Below, piece by piece: positions 36,104 through 45,386 of a DNA stretch of 64,000 nt. The stretch's first letter is position 1, and the number at the start of each line of letters is the position of its first letter. The position numbers and the translations under genes are program-made. Below the pieces are notes generated by a model, which made no database searches, had not been told where the DNA came from, and was given only the letters and a program-made list of their open reading frames with translations. Source of the stretch: Acidobacteria bacterium UBA2990 (GTDB lineage Bacteria; Acidobacteriota; Vicinamibacteria; Vicinamibacterales; UBA8438); assembly GCA_002347025.1 (NCBI GenBank), contig DEAE01000012.1, positions 67,960-131,959 of the forward strand, given 5' to 3'.

Positions 36104-38941
36104 TTGTCCAAGAAATGCCGTAAACACAGCTTATGGGCTTGGGCAGCCACTCTCCTAGTAGCCACCACCTGCGCTCCAACACTTCCGCCCAGGCCAGTAT
36201 TCAACTTCGACATTCAATTCGACCACTACACCTTGGAAAACGGCCTGTCCGTCGTTCTTCACGAGGACCACTCCAACCCAATTATCACCGTAGCTACTCT
36301 TGTCCACGCCGGGTCAAGCCGTCAACCAGTAGACCGCACCGGCTTAGCGCACCTCTTTAAACAATTATCGTTGAGCAATTCTGAAAATGTTCCTCAAGGA
36401 GCCAGCTTTCAGTTGGTTCCAGAACTTGGTGGCACCTGGGGCAGCATTGCAGGTCCAGACACAACGACATATTACGAGGTAGTACCGAAGGATGCCCTCG
36501 AAAAGGTCCTATGGCTAAACTCGGATCGCCTCGGCTATACGATCGCAACCGCCTCGCAAGAGAACCTAAAGCGCGAACAGGTAATTGTTAGAAGCAAAAG
36601 ACAACTAGTAGTCGAAAACATTTCCTACGGCCACACACAGGCAGTACAACATGCCGCACTGTACCCGGTAGGCCACCCATATCGAGGGACCATCTTTGGC
36701 ACACCCGAACATCTTCAAGACGCCACCGTCAGTAACTTGCAGTCTTTCTACCAACGGTTCTATGGCGCCGCCAACACGACACTTGTCATCGCTGGCGACA
36801 TCGATATCGAACCGACGAAACAACTGGTCGAATACTGGTTCGGTGAGATTCGTCGCGGACCAGATATTAGCTCGCCTTACCCGCAACCTGTGTATCTTGA
36901 AAAATCCCAGTCACTGATGTACGAGGATAAACTTGCGAAACTGCCCGAACTACAAATTGTCTTTCCTACCGTGGAACAGTTCCACAAGGATCACTATGCA
37001 TTAGAACTTCTATCCAAGTCACTGGCCGGCCGTAAACGTGCCCCACTCAACGAGTCCGTTATCCAGGAAGGACAACTGGCCCAAGAGGTCACGGTTAGCC
37101 ATCAAGTCGGTGAGATTGCTGGCAAACTAGTCATCCGAGTTCGTGCTAATGCCGATGTTGATCTCGATGAGGTAAAAGAAGCGGTCGAAGAGGGCCTTGA
37201 GCGTTTCGATTCCGTTGGTATCGATGCGGTCGAACTTGAACTTAAGAAAATTCAAACTGGACTTGAGTGGCAGGAGAGACTGGCTAACATTATCGACAAG
37301 TCCTTAATGCTTGCCCGATTCACCGCCTTCACCGGAGATCCTAGGTTCTTCCACTCTGTTATAAAGCGAACCCTCGCCGTCACAACCCAGGATGTGTTCC
37401 AAGTCTACGAACGATACCTAAAAAATAGAAGGTCCGTCATGACTAGCTTTGTGCCCTTGGGACGAGCCGATCTGGCGGTCGCCGGCGCTCAACCAATCAA
37501 CGTGATCGAGGAAAATGTTGACTGGGGCTGTGAGGAGATCACCCCCACAAGGGCAAGGGACTACTACAGAACCTTTACTGAAGCCGACCGCTCTGAACCG
37601 CCACTAGGGGACTTACCAGGGCTCTCCACACCACAAATCTGGCAAACGCGACAGACAAACGGATTAGAGGTTTACGGTATCGAAGTCACCGAAGAGCCGC
37701 TGGCCGCCTTTGAACTAATCCTGCCGGGCGGCCAACTATTGGAGCCTCCAGGTAAAACGGGGGTAGCGAGCTTCTTGGCTTCTCTGCTGACAGAGTCTAC
37801 TTCCGACAAGACCCCTACTGAGCTCGAAGAAGCCCTCGATTTGCTCGGCGCCCGGATTACTATCAAAGCCGAACAGGAAGTTATACGCCTTTCAGGCCTC
37901 ACACCTTCGCAGATGTTTGAACCAACCATCGTCTTGGTTCAAGAACTCTTGCTTAGCCCCAACTGGGACAAAACTTTGGTTGCCCGCCTGAAAAGGGAAC
38001 ATGCAACACATCTGCTGGACAAGGCGAGCAACTTAGCAATGGTCGCAGATACAGCTTTCCACCAAGTGGTCTACGGTAAGGACCATCCGTTTGGAATACC
38101 TGTTTCTGGCACTCCAGCCACAATCGCAAATATTGAGATCGATGACCTTAGACACTACTACGCGCAGAATGTGACTCCGACACGAGCGAGTTTCCATGTC
38201 GCCGGAGCCGTGTCCCAGGCCCGTGTCGAAGCCTCATTGGCAAACCTATCCAAACATTGGCCATCCAAGCAGATCGAAATTCCGACTCAGCCTGTACCCC
38301 CGAAAATTGAAGGCCAAACTATCTACCTTGTCGATGTTCCTGCTGCGAAACAGTCACTGGTACGAGTCGGGCTCCTGGTACCATCGGCCGATGAATCCAC
38401 TCAAAATCTGCTTAACTATGCAAATAAGTATTTCGGTGGCGGCTCGAACAGTCGACTGTTCCAACAACTTGGAATCGAAAGAGCCTACACCTTCGAGGCG
38501 ACCTCAGAATTCCTCAGCACCAGACACACTGCCGCTTGGCTTGTACGCGTTAGTATACGAAACGAAACTACCACAGAGTTACTCAAACTGCTGAGGGAGT
38601 TAATCCGAAATTACTCAGCCGATTTTACTGAAGAAGACCTCAGACTGACGAAAACTCAAATTCTCAAACACAAGCTGCTGATACCAGAATCACTCCAAGG
38701 AAAGATGGACCTGCTTAACCAAATAGGTCGGACCGGACTGTCCCTTGAAGCCCTCAGCCAGCGAGAGGAAGCCTTCTTGGCCATGGACGTGGATACCTTC
38801 AAAGAAGCGATCGAGACTTATCTCAATGAAAGTCAGATGATTTATATCGTTGTCGGGAATGCCAAGACATTACTCAGCCAAATGACCGAGCTGGGGTACG
38901 GCGAACCGGTAATGTTAGACACCTATGGACAAAGACGGTAG
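36104..38941 (+). CDS. M16 peptidase homologue that has lost its zinc site
   Basis: 945-residue tandem pitrilysin-type protein (two M16 halves) with an exported N-terminus and a possible lipobox cysteine at C23. Start is a TTG with a GGAGG site eight bases upstream. The family motif TGLAHLFEH is here TGLAHLFKQ: H83 stays, the base E86 is K and the ligand H87 is Q. The second ligand, the Glu of the downstream NERR-type motif, is K165 (RSKRQ). The neighbouring block ENVPQGASF and the ENISYG motif are otherwise well kept. The protein is therefore predicted to be an inactive homologue, perhaps a chaperone-like or chamber-forming partner of an active M16 enzyme not in this window. Confidence 0.88.
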   Translation: MSKKCRKHSLWAWAATLLVATTCAPTLPPRPVFNFDIQFDHYTLENGLSVVLHEDHSNPIITVATLVHAGSSRQPVDRTGLAHLFKQLSLSNSENVPQGASFQLVPELGGTWGSIAGPDTTTYYEVVPKDALEKVLWLNSDRLGYTIATASQENLKREQVIVRSKRQLVVENISYGHTQAVQHAALYPVGHPYRGTIFGTPEHLQDATVSNLQSFYQRFYGAANTTLVIAGDIDIEPTKQLVEYWFGEIRRGPDISSPYPQPVYLEKSQSLMYEDKLAKLPELQIVFPTVEQFHKDHYALELLSKSLAGRKRAPLNESVIQEGQLAQEVTVSHQVGEIAGKLVIRVRANADVDLDEVKEAVEEGLERFDSVGIDAVELELKKIQTGLEWQERLANIIDKSLMLARFTAFTGDPRFFHSVIKRTLAVTTQDVFQVYERYLKNRRSVMTSFVPLGRADLAVAGAQPINVIEENVDWGCEEITPTRARDYYRTFTEADRSEPPLGDLPGLSTPQIWQTRQTNGLEVYGIEVTEEPLAAFELILPGGQLLEPPGKTGVASFLASLLTESTSDKTPTELEEALDLLGARITIKAEQEVIRLSGLTPSQMFEPTIVLVQELLLSPNWDKTLVARLKREHATHLLDKASNLAMVADTAFHQVVYGKDHPFGIPVSGTPATIANIEIDDLRHYYAQNVTPTRASFHVAGAVSQARVEASLANLSKHWPSKQIEIPTQPVPPKIEGQTIYLVDVPAAKQSLVRVGLLVPSADESTQNLLNYANKYFGGGSNSRLFQQLGIERAYTFEATSEFLSTRHTAAWLVRVSIRNETTTELLKLLRELIRNYSADFTEEDLRLTKTQILKHKLLIPESLQGKMDLLNQIGRTGLSLEALSQREEAFLAMDVDTFKEAIETYLNESQMIYIVVGNAKTLLSQMTELGYGEPVMLDTYGQRR

Positions 38942-39023
38942 GCACACTAGCTATTCTGGATCACTGAGGATAAGTCTCGCACCAACAGCCACGCTATCGT
39001 TTTCGGGCAACAAGAGTACCAGC

Positions 39024-39049
39024 TGTGTTCGGTCGGAAAGCCGAACACA
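39024..39049. terminator. hairpin between convergent genes
   Basis: TGTGTTCGG and CCGAACACA form a perfect 9-base stem with an 8-base loop in the 180-base gap between the M16 homologue (plus) and the DedA-like gene (minus). No T-run on either side. Position suggests a bidirectional transcription end. Confidence 0.5.
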
Positions 39050-39122
39050 CGTTGAGCCGACCACTCACCTAGGCATAGATGCACATCCAGACATTCGAAA
39101 AGTTCTTAGCTTGAAATCGATC

Positions 39123-39707
39123 TCAGCGAACAACGTTTGTAGTTAAACGTCCCTGGATCCACCGAGCCACGATATACAGGATGATCCCGATCACTAAACC
39201 AACTCCGATCATCGGATAGTTGCGCTCCAGGGTCTCAAAAGCCCGGTCGCCAAGCTGAACAGCTAAATAGGCTTCGCCGGTAAACCGAATCATCCGTCCA
39301 GTGAACACAGCTACAGTAAATCTGGACCATGACATCCCGACGAACCCGGCGACCAGCATGAAAATCTTGGTAGGAAACGGGGGTGGAGCCAAAACGGCAA
39401 TCATCATGGCCACAGTATCGTTGTCACGTACTTTTTCGGTAACCCAACGACGCTTGTCTGAATTAAGTCGGTTGATAGCTCGATCTCCACCGGTTCGGCC
39501 GAGGCGGTACAAGAAAAGGCAACCCATAGTGGAACCGGTCGCAGCTATCAACGCGACCAGGATGAACATCGAAGGCTGCTGCCAGGCTAGTAGCATGATC
39601 ACAATATCGACCCCGCCAGGAAGGGGAATCCCGGCCGAGTCGAGCAGAGCGATAAGAAATAGCCCTGGCAGGCCCAAAGCCAACAAGCTGTCACTAAATC
39701 TGTTCAT
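39123..39707 (-). CDS. VTT/DedA-family membrane protein
   Basis: 194 residues with several hydrophobic segments. The early segment LLDSAGIPLPGGVDIVIM matches the conserved re-entrant region of DedA proteins (acidic residue plus G-IPLPG), and the later PPPFPTKIFMLVAGFVGM matches the second one, with arginine nearby (GRTGGDRAI and SWSRF). Such proteins act in lipid (undecaprenyl phosphate or phospholipid) transport and in envelope homeostasis; the exact substrate is not readable. It stands alone. Confidence 0.87.
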   Translation of the reverse strand: MNRFSDSLLALGLPGLFLIALLDSAGIPLPGGVDIVIMLLAWQQPSMFILVALIAATGSTMGCLFLYRLGRTGGDRAINRLNSDKRRWVTEKVRDNDTVAMMIAVLAPPPFPTKIFMLVAGFVGMSWSRFTVAVFTGRMIRFTGEAYLAVQLGDRAFETLERNYPMIGVGLVIGIILYIVARWIQGRLTTNVVR

Positions 39708-40024
39708 CGCGAAAGGCCGAAACTCGGAATATAACGATCAGCAAGAAGATCTCGATTATAGCGTGCCCGTATAGTGACACACTTGGCGGTTAAGCCAATT
39801 GCCCAAACACCCACTGAGAAACGCGATCCTAACCTCAAAACCTCCATCAATTTTGCCTTTCTGCCCAGTCATTGATAACCTGTTAGGAAGATATCAATTC
39901 GGCCATCGGTGGTCTCGCCCACCACGTAGCCGACGGGTTGCTGGACCGCTTTCCCACAAGCGAGCCGCCCTCAGTAAACCCGCTGCCCTGCGTAAGCCGA
40001 ACCCCATAAACGCGGAGGTGACGA
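39708..40024. other. spacer before a small conserved gene
   Basis: About 317 bases between the DedA-like gene start and the TTG of the small gene at 40025. No credible open frame. Promoters for both directions must lie here; no clear boxes were identified. Confidence 0.4.
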
Positions 40025-40273
40025 TTGGCAACCAGAGGACGCCCAACGCAACAGAAACGACAGCGAGAGCGTGCCCGCCAAGAGCAGCGCAAGATCAAGG
40101 ATGCGCGCAGGCAGGAAGCAAAAGAGCGCCGGGAATCGATGCCAGCCCCCCCAGCAGGGGTTGATCCAGACCTCGAAGGAATTGTCGCAGGGCCACAACC
40201 ACTGTCCGAATGGCAAGAAGAAGGTTTGGCTACTTTTGAGGATTCTGACAAGGATTCGGCAACAGACGGCTGA
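40025..40273 (+). CDS. small basic protein with TTG start
   Basis: 82 residues, highly charged: an N-terminal helix RPTQQKRQRERARQEQRK rich in R, K and Q, then an acidic Pro/Gly segment with DPDLEGIVAGPQPL. Proteins of this short pattern (basic helix followed by DPD..GI..GPQP) occur in many bacteria, to my memory, but have no defined role; nucleic-acid binding is plausible. The start is decided by a GGAGGTG five bases before a TTG codon. No gene within 500 bases downstream. Confidence 0.65.
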   Translation: MATRGRPTQQKRQRERARQEQRKIKDARRQEAKERRESMPAPPAGVDPDLEGIVAGPQPLSEWQEEGLATFEDSDKDSATDG

Positions 40274-40814
40274 CAGGTGACCCAAAAATCTCTGAGTGGA
40301 TCTCAAAAGTTCGATGGTGCCACTAAACCCCGGCCGGACTCACTGGCAGACCAAAGACGATTAACTTTTGCCAAGCCTCCAGGATTTCCTGTTCTGAATA
40401 TCACCAGCCGAACACTTGGGCCGCCTAATTTACAACAACGGAGCCGACACACTAGGTATCATGTCCTCTTAAAACCAAGGTGCCGCAGCTCGCATTTCAT
40501 CGACTCGTAAAGGCATCGTGGACCCACATTTTCCCACCTGGGGGTTTGGCGGTTCACTTCCGCGGCAGTAAAGTATGCCAGCAGTGACTTGACTAACTAG
40601 CTAACATCCTCCGGTAATGGCCGCGGTCATCCATCATTAACAAATTCGGAGGACAGGCAAAACTCTCCAAGAGGGCCTCGTCACTGTAGCTGAACATAAA
40701 GCAAGATAAATTGATTTGAATCGACAATGAAGTCAGAGCCTAACGACAGTCCCAATAGCCTCAGACAACCTGTGGCTATCACACAAGATAGAAAAGGTTA
40801 AGGGGGGAACAAAG
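40274..40814. other. long spacer before thioredoxin
   Basis: About 540 bases without a convincing gene. The frame 40277-40510 starts with a GTG next to the small gene's stop but its sequence shows no coding character. Short reading frames on the other strand are equally unremarkable. The thioredoxin promoter must be in the last 100 bases. Confidence 0.45.
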
Positions 40815-41159
40815 ATGGCCTCGGAGCACACCTTGAAACTCACCGACGGCGATTTCAAACAAGCGGTCCTACAATCGGATAAACCGGTCTTGGTAGATTT
40901 TTGGGCTCCATGGTGTGGACCATGCAAGATGATCGCGCCCACACTCGAAGAACTGGCTGACGAGTATCACGGGCGCGTCTCTGTAGGAAAATTGAACATC
41001 GACGACAACCAAAATACTCCAATGGAATACGGAGTTAGGTCGATTCCTACCTTGCTGTTGTTTAAGGGCGGCGAGGTTGTCGAATCAGCAGTAGGCGTCG
41101 CAGGTAAAGAACAGTTGGCTGAACTGCTTGATAAACACATTGGACCAAAGACAACCTAG
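40815..41159 (+). CDS. trxA: thioredoxin
   Basis: 114-residue cytoplasmic dithiol reductant. The active site WCGPC (C34, C37) sits in VDFWAPWCGPCKMIAP; the cis-proline follows in RSIPTLLLF. Normal length. A strong ribosome binding site (GGGGGGAAC) lies five bases before the ATG. The gene stands alone, with a hairpin about 25 bases after its stop. Confidence 0.97.
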   Translation: MASEHTLKLTDGDFKQAVLQSDKPVLVDFWAPWCGPCKMIAPTLEELADEYHGRVSVGKLNIDDNQNTPMEYGVRSIPTLLLFKGGEVVESAVGVAGKEQLAELLDKHIGPKTT

Positions 41160-41183
41160 CCACATAAAAGCCTGTGTCCATGA

Positions 41184-41199
41184 ACGGATCTTTATCCGT
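41184..41199 (+). terminator. hairpin after trxA
   Basis: ACGGAT, CTTT loop, ATCCGT. A perfect 6-base stem close to the trxA stop codon; no T-run follows, so the role is tentative. Confidence 0.35.
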
Positions 41200-41298
41200 G
41201 TGGGATCCGGACTTCATGATAATTTTCGGAAAGCCTTAGTCTTCCAGCCACGAGCATGGACGGGTTTTGGTGCATCATGACCCTGTCAACTAACTCTA

Positions 41299-42294
41299 TT
41301 AGTACACTTCGAGGTCTCGGCCATAGGCCACCTCGCCACTGAAGTTGAGTCTCACTTGGTCTAGCATCTCGTCAGCTGTGTCACCGGCAAGATGCAGCTG
41401 ATGATACAAGATGACCATACCAACCCCAGCTTGCTCAGCAATCTCTCCAACCTTGATCGCAGAAGTGTGAAATGTGCTGTGGTAGCGTTGGACACCAGGC
41501 TGACGCTGACTGAGACCATCAGCACCGTAGGCCTCATGAATCAACACATCGGCTCCCATAGCAATGTCGGCTAATCCTTCGAACGGACCAGTGTCTCCAG
41601 AAATGACGATAGTACGGTCAGCCGTGATCAACTTGAATCCAAAAGCATAGTCCCATGTCCCGTGAGGCACCGCAAACGCTTCAACACGCATCACTGAGTC
41701 CTCATAAATCACCCCTGGCTGGATCTCGTGTGTTTCAACGGCCAGAAGGTCTCTGCGTAACTGCTCAGTACCTTCCACTCGGATCCTAATGTCTTCGCTA
41801 TAAGCCTCAAGCAACAACGACGTCATCGATTCAAGCCCAGGCGGACCATACGCCTGCATGGACCTAGCACGACCAAGGACCCAAGGTGAAAGCATTAGGT
41901 CGGGATACCCGAGTGTGTGGTCTGAATGCAGATGGGTTAGGAAAAGCACTCTGAGGTTCTGAGGCCGTAAGGCCGCGAGACCGCTGACAACTGCAGCTGC
42001 CGCTGCTCGGCGCACCACACCGGGACCCGCGTCAATCAGATACGCTGTCCCGCCAGCAACAATCGCTGTCGATGGTCCGAACCTGTCTGGCTCAGCACCT
42101 GGGGTTCCGGTACCTAGTAAGACAATCCAGGTTTGTGAGGGATCCAGCGGCGCTGAGGGAACTGAGGTCTGCTGGCCTAGTTCACCAAGGGCCTGCAGTT
42201 CAGGCCTACTCGACGCCTCTCCTGCCGGCGCGACAGAACACCCGGTTGAGACCAGAATTAGCCCACAAAAAACAAGCCAACGTTTAGAACACAT
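41299..42294 (-). CDS. MBL-fold metallo-hydrolase, predicted lipoprotein
   Basis: 331 residues. Signal peptide with lipobox STGC (C19). The metallo-beta-lactamase-fold motif is HLHSDH (H121, H123, D125, H126), with further ligands in VPHGTWDYAF, SGDTGPF and the C-terminal ILYHQLHL. This resembles RNase-Z-like and arylsulfatase/AtsA-type lipid or phosphodiester hydrolases. Being exported rules out tRNA processing. Substrate unknown. It is divergent from the HtrA-like gene (260-base gap), so the two may respond to envelope conditions independently. Confidence 0.87.
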   Translation of the reverse strand: MCSKRWLVFCGLILVSTGCSVAPAGEASSRPELQALGELGQQTSVPSAPLDPSQTWIVLLGTGTPGAEPDRFGPSTAIVAGGTAYLIDAGPGVVRRAAAAAVVSGLAALRPQNLRVLFLTHLHSDHTLGYPDLMLSPWVLGRARSMQAYGPPGLESMTSLLLEAYSEDIRIRVEGTEQLRRDLLAVETHEIQPGVIYEDSVMRVEAFAVPHGTWDYAFGFKLITADRTIVISGDTGPFEGLADIAMGADVLIHEAYGADGLSQRQPGVQRYHSTFHTSAIKVGEIAEQAGVGMVILYHQLHLAGDTADEMLDQVRLNFSGEVAYGRDLEVY

Positions 42295-42554
42295 GCCCGG
42301 CCGAATTATATCGCCTCACCTGAAGTCCTACACTAAATAGAGTCTATTGTTGATAGGCAGTTACGTTATGCTGATAGTGAAGGGCGGCTTCTATATTTAC
42401 CCGAAAATTGATTCGAATTCGATTCACCATGCTCCTCCCCAATGAACCTAATTCAAGAAGCCACCGCAGCAAGTAACGTTTACAGGAGACGACATCAAGA
42501 GTTCTACTCGTCCTGATTATGAGTCTAATGAGCCACTTCCGGGAGATTATCCAA

Positions 42555-43712
42555 ATGACCACCCCCGCCTCGTTCCCCTCGCACAGCCCCAACCTCCCAA
42601 CCCTGCGGTCCGGCCTATTGTATTTGCTGGCGTTCTCCGTAAGTGCATGCTCGGTTGAACTAATTCCAACAACCGCTGCCATCACAGAGGAAAATCCCGC
42701 AAGCCGCCCGAGCCTTGTATCTCAGGCAAGACAAGTGTCTGAACCCTATGAGGACCTTCGGCCAGACGAGCAGGCAATCGTGGAGCTGTTTGAAAACACC
42801 AGCCCATCGGTTGTCTATATCAGTACTGTCACCCGCAGGCGAGATCTCTTTGGCCGATCGGCCACTGTGCCCCAGGGCACCGGCACCGGTTTTGTTTGGG
42901 ACGACAACGGACACATCGTTACAAATTTTCACGTCTTAGAAGACGCAGCATCTGCACGAGTGGTTATGCATGACCAGACAAGCTACCTAGCAGACTACGT
43001 CGGTGGTTCACCACGACACGATCTGGCCGTCCTCCGCGTAGATGCCCCGGCACAATCTCTCAGTCAGGTAGAACTTGGAGACAGTGACCGTGTAAGGGTA
43101 GGCCAAAGCGTGTATGCCATTGGGAACCCTTTCGGATTGAGCGCCACTTTGACCACTGGGATAGTTTCAGCGCTAAACCGCCAGATCGAAGGATTAACTT
43201 CCGACATCATTGAGGATGTCATCCAAATCGATGCGGCCATCAATCCTGGAAACTCTGGTGGCCCCCTCCTCGACAGCCAAGGTCGCCTGATCGGCATTAA
43301 CAGTCAGATAGCCAGCCCATCCGGTGCCTCAGTCGGCGTCGGTTTCTCGGTACCCGTCAATACTGTAAAGCGGGTCGTGCCACAGCTAATCGCCAACGGT
43401 GAATATACCCCGGCTCGCCTTGGGATCACGACCGATAGACGATTGAACCGGGTTGTCGCGGATAGGTTAGGGGTAACCGGCGTGCTGATCGATCAGGTCG
43501 ACCCACAGTCCGGCGCCGCAAGATCTGGCCTGAGAGGTACCGAACCAAACGCCAACCAGCTCGGTGACATAATCTTGCGGATCGATGGTGAACCGGTACC
43601 AACTGATCGCGACCTTCGGCTTGTCCTCGATCGCTACAAACCGGAAGATGTAGTCGAAGTCACAATCTCACGTGATGGAGCGACCATAGAAGTTACTGTT
43701 CCCTTGATGTAA
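42555..43712 (+). CDS. HtrA/DegP-like serine protease, predicted lipoprotein
   Basis: Trypsin-like S1C protease with one PDZ domain, about 385 residues. The ATG at 42555 (GGGAG nine bases upstream) was chosen over an in-frame ATG at 42519 that lacks a site. A lipobox VSAC puts the lipid at C32. The triad is H126 (TNFHVLE), D156 (RHDLAVLRV) and S234 (GNSGGPLL), followed by GVGFSVPVNT and a single C-terminal PDZ. It should degrade or refold damaged envelope proteins. It lies upstream of the lipase-maturation-factor-like gene by about 70 bases on the same strand. Confidence 0.92.
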   Translation: MTTPASFPSHSPNLPTLRSGLLYLLAFSVSACSVELIPTTAAITEENPASRPSLVSQARQVSEPYEDLRPDEQAIVELFENTSPSVVYISTVTRRRDLFGRSATVPQGTGTGFVWDDNGHIVTNFHVLEDAASARVVMHDQTSYLADYVGGSPRHDLAVLRVDAPAQSLSQVELGDSDRVRVGQSVYAIGNPFGLSATLTTGIVSALNRQIEGLTSDIIEDVIQIDAAINPGNSGGPLLDSQGRLIGINSQIASPSGASVGVGFSVPVNTVKRVVPQLIANGEYTPARLGITTDRRLNRVVADRLGVTGVLIDQVDPQSGAARSGLRGTEPNANQLGDIILRIDGEPVPTDRDLRLVLDRYKPEDVVEVTISRDGATIEVTVPLM

Positions 43713-43783
43713 GGTGATGCCGCGCTTAATTGTCTGGCTGGTGAAGCAAGAGTTAACGACCACTAGCGATTCACGAAACCCGC

Positions 43784-45304
43784 GTGGAACCACAAGCAAA
43801 TACCCCCCCTGCATTCCTGCTGTCTAGATGGGTATTTCTTCGCCTCCTAGGACTGACCTATCTTTTCGCCTTCATCTCGCTAGCTTCTCAGGTTGTCGGA
43901 CTAGTCGGCACTGAGGGTATTCTACCTGTCGAGCGGTACCTCTACCGCCTAGAGGATACCTACGGAACCGAGTCCTACCACCTCTACCCAACATTACTGT
44001 GGCTTTCATCCAGCGACGAGACCTTGATTTTATTGTGCTGGCTCGGAGCATTGCTTTCTGTGATGCTCATTCTAGGACTCGCACCGAGAGCAGTATTGGC
44101 TGCACTCTGGATCAGCTATCTTTCACTCTCGATTGGCGGGCAGGTGTTTCTCGGCTTTCAGTGGGACAGCCTCCTACTTGAGACTGGCCTTCTAGCATGC
44201 CTCTACGCGCCCAGGGGTCTCTGGCCCACTCTGAACACGGAACCTCCTCCTAAACCTACTGCCCGCTGGCTGATCTGGTGGTTGACATTTCGCCTGATAT
44301 TCCTTTCTGGCATCACGAAACTAGCGAGCGGCGACCCGACATGGGCTGACTTGACCGCCCTGACCCACCATTTTGAGACCCAGCCGTTACCCCTATGGAC
44401 TAGCTGGTATATGCATCAATTGCCCAAGGGATTCCATCAACTGCTAACCATCGGAATGTTCGTCGCAGAGCTCGTTTTGCCTTTTGTGGTGTTTCTCCCA
44501 ATTAGCTGGATAAGACTGCGCCAGATGGCCATTTTCGGATTGGTCTTGCTACAAGCCGCCATAGGACTCTCAGGTAACTATGGTTTTTTTTCATGCCTCT
44601 CTGCTCTGCTGTGCCTAGCTTTGGTCGATGACCGGACCTGGCTGAGGATCTTGCCAGCTCTAATAACAGGTCGTGCACCAATCGCTGAAAGTAGCCACCC
44701 CAAAAGCCGTGGGTGGAATACCAAGCTTGGCGCCAGTCTCACAGTGCTGTTGTTTATTCTGGGAGGATTGACGTTTGCACGTGAGATTTCGAACACGCTA
44801 AACCGCGCGGGAAGGTCAGCACCCAGTTTCGCATGGTCTGATCCGCTAATCGGGTGGGTGCAGCCATTCCGATCGATCAATGGCTATGGGCTCTTTCGAA
44901 TCATGACGGTTAAGCGACCAGAAATTGTCATCGAAGCCAGCTTAGACGGAACACAGTGGATCGAATGGAACCCTAGATGGAAACCAGGCGACGTTCGTCA
45001 ACGCCCTCGATTAGTTGCACCACATCAGCCTCGCCTGGATTGGAACCTCTGGTTTGCAGCCCTAGAACCTCAAGCTGAGAATTACTGGTTATCTTCGCTA
45101 GTCAAAACACTGCTTGCCAACAACTCGGCGGTAACCGCCTTGATGGGTAAGCCCCCTTTTCCTGACACTGGCCCCGTATTCATCCGGCTTGCTCTCTATA
45201 ATTACCGGTTTACCACACCAAAAGAGCGGGCTAGAACTGGTACCTGGTGGCATCGCCAATTCCTTCGTTACTTAACGCCGCCTACCTCACACAACGTGCA
45301 GTAA
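43784..45304 (+). CDS. lipase maturation factor-like membrane protein
   Basis: 506 residues, about six or more hydrophobic segments in the first 350 residues and a soluble beta-rich tail. The N-terminal RLLGLTYLFAFISLASQVVGLVGTEGILPVERYL region, seen in parts as LVGTEGILP and WDSLLLETGLL, is the signature of the LMF family, which in animals helps fold lipoprotein lipase in the endoplasmic reticulum. The bacterial role is unknown. Start is a GTG at 43784. It follows the HtrA gene, perhaps a folding/quality-control context. Confidence 0.82.
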   Translation: MEPQANTPPAFLLSRWVFLRLLGLTYLFAFISLASQVVGLVGTEGILPVERYLYRLEDTYGTESYHLYPTLLWLSSSDETLILLCWLGALLSVMLILGLAPRAVLAALWISYLSLSIGGQVFLGFQWDSLLLETGLLACLYAPRGLWPTLNTEPPPKPTARWLIWWLTFRLIFLSGITKLASGDPTWADLTALTHHFETQPLPLWTSWYMHQLPKGFHQLLTIGMFVAELVLPFVVFLPISWIRLRQMAIFGLVLLQAAIGLSGNYGFFSCLSALLCLALVDDRTWLRILPALITGRAPIAESSHPKSRGWNTKLGASLTVLLFILGGLTFAREISNTLNRAGRSAPSFAWSDPLIGWVQPFRSINGYGLFRIMTVKRPEIVIEASLDGTQWIEWNPRWKPGDVRQRPRLVAPHQPRLDWNLWFAALEPQAENYWLSSLVKTLLANNSAVTALMGKPPFPDTGPVFIRLALYNYRFTTPKERARTGTWWHRQFLRYLTPPTSHNVQ

Positions 45305-45342
45305 TAACGCCGCTAGCTGCCTTGGTGAATAGTTCGTTCGCC

Positions 45343-45369
45343 AGACTCCTTCTTCCTGAAAGGGAGTCT
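45343..45369 (+). terminator. hairpin after the LMF-like gene
   Basis: AGACTCC pairs with GGAGTCT across a 13-base interior that adds one or two more pairs. It lies between the LMF-like gene and the acetyltransferase start. No T-run. Confidence 0.35.
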
Positions 45370-45386
45370 ACGGGTATGCTAGGCCT

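Noticed and set aside
40277..40510. 77-codon open frame directly after the small basic gene
   Set aside because: Composition is not protein-like, no homology is apparent and the start has no good site.
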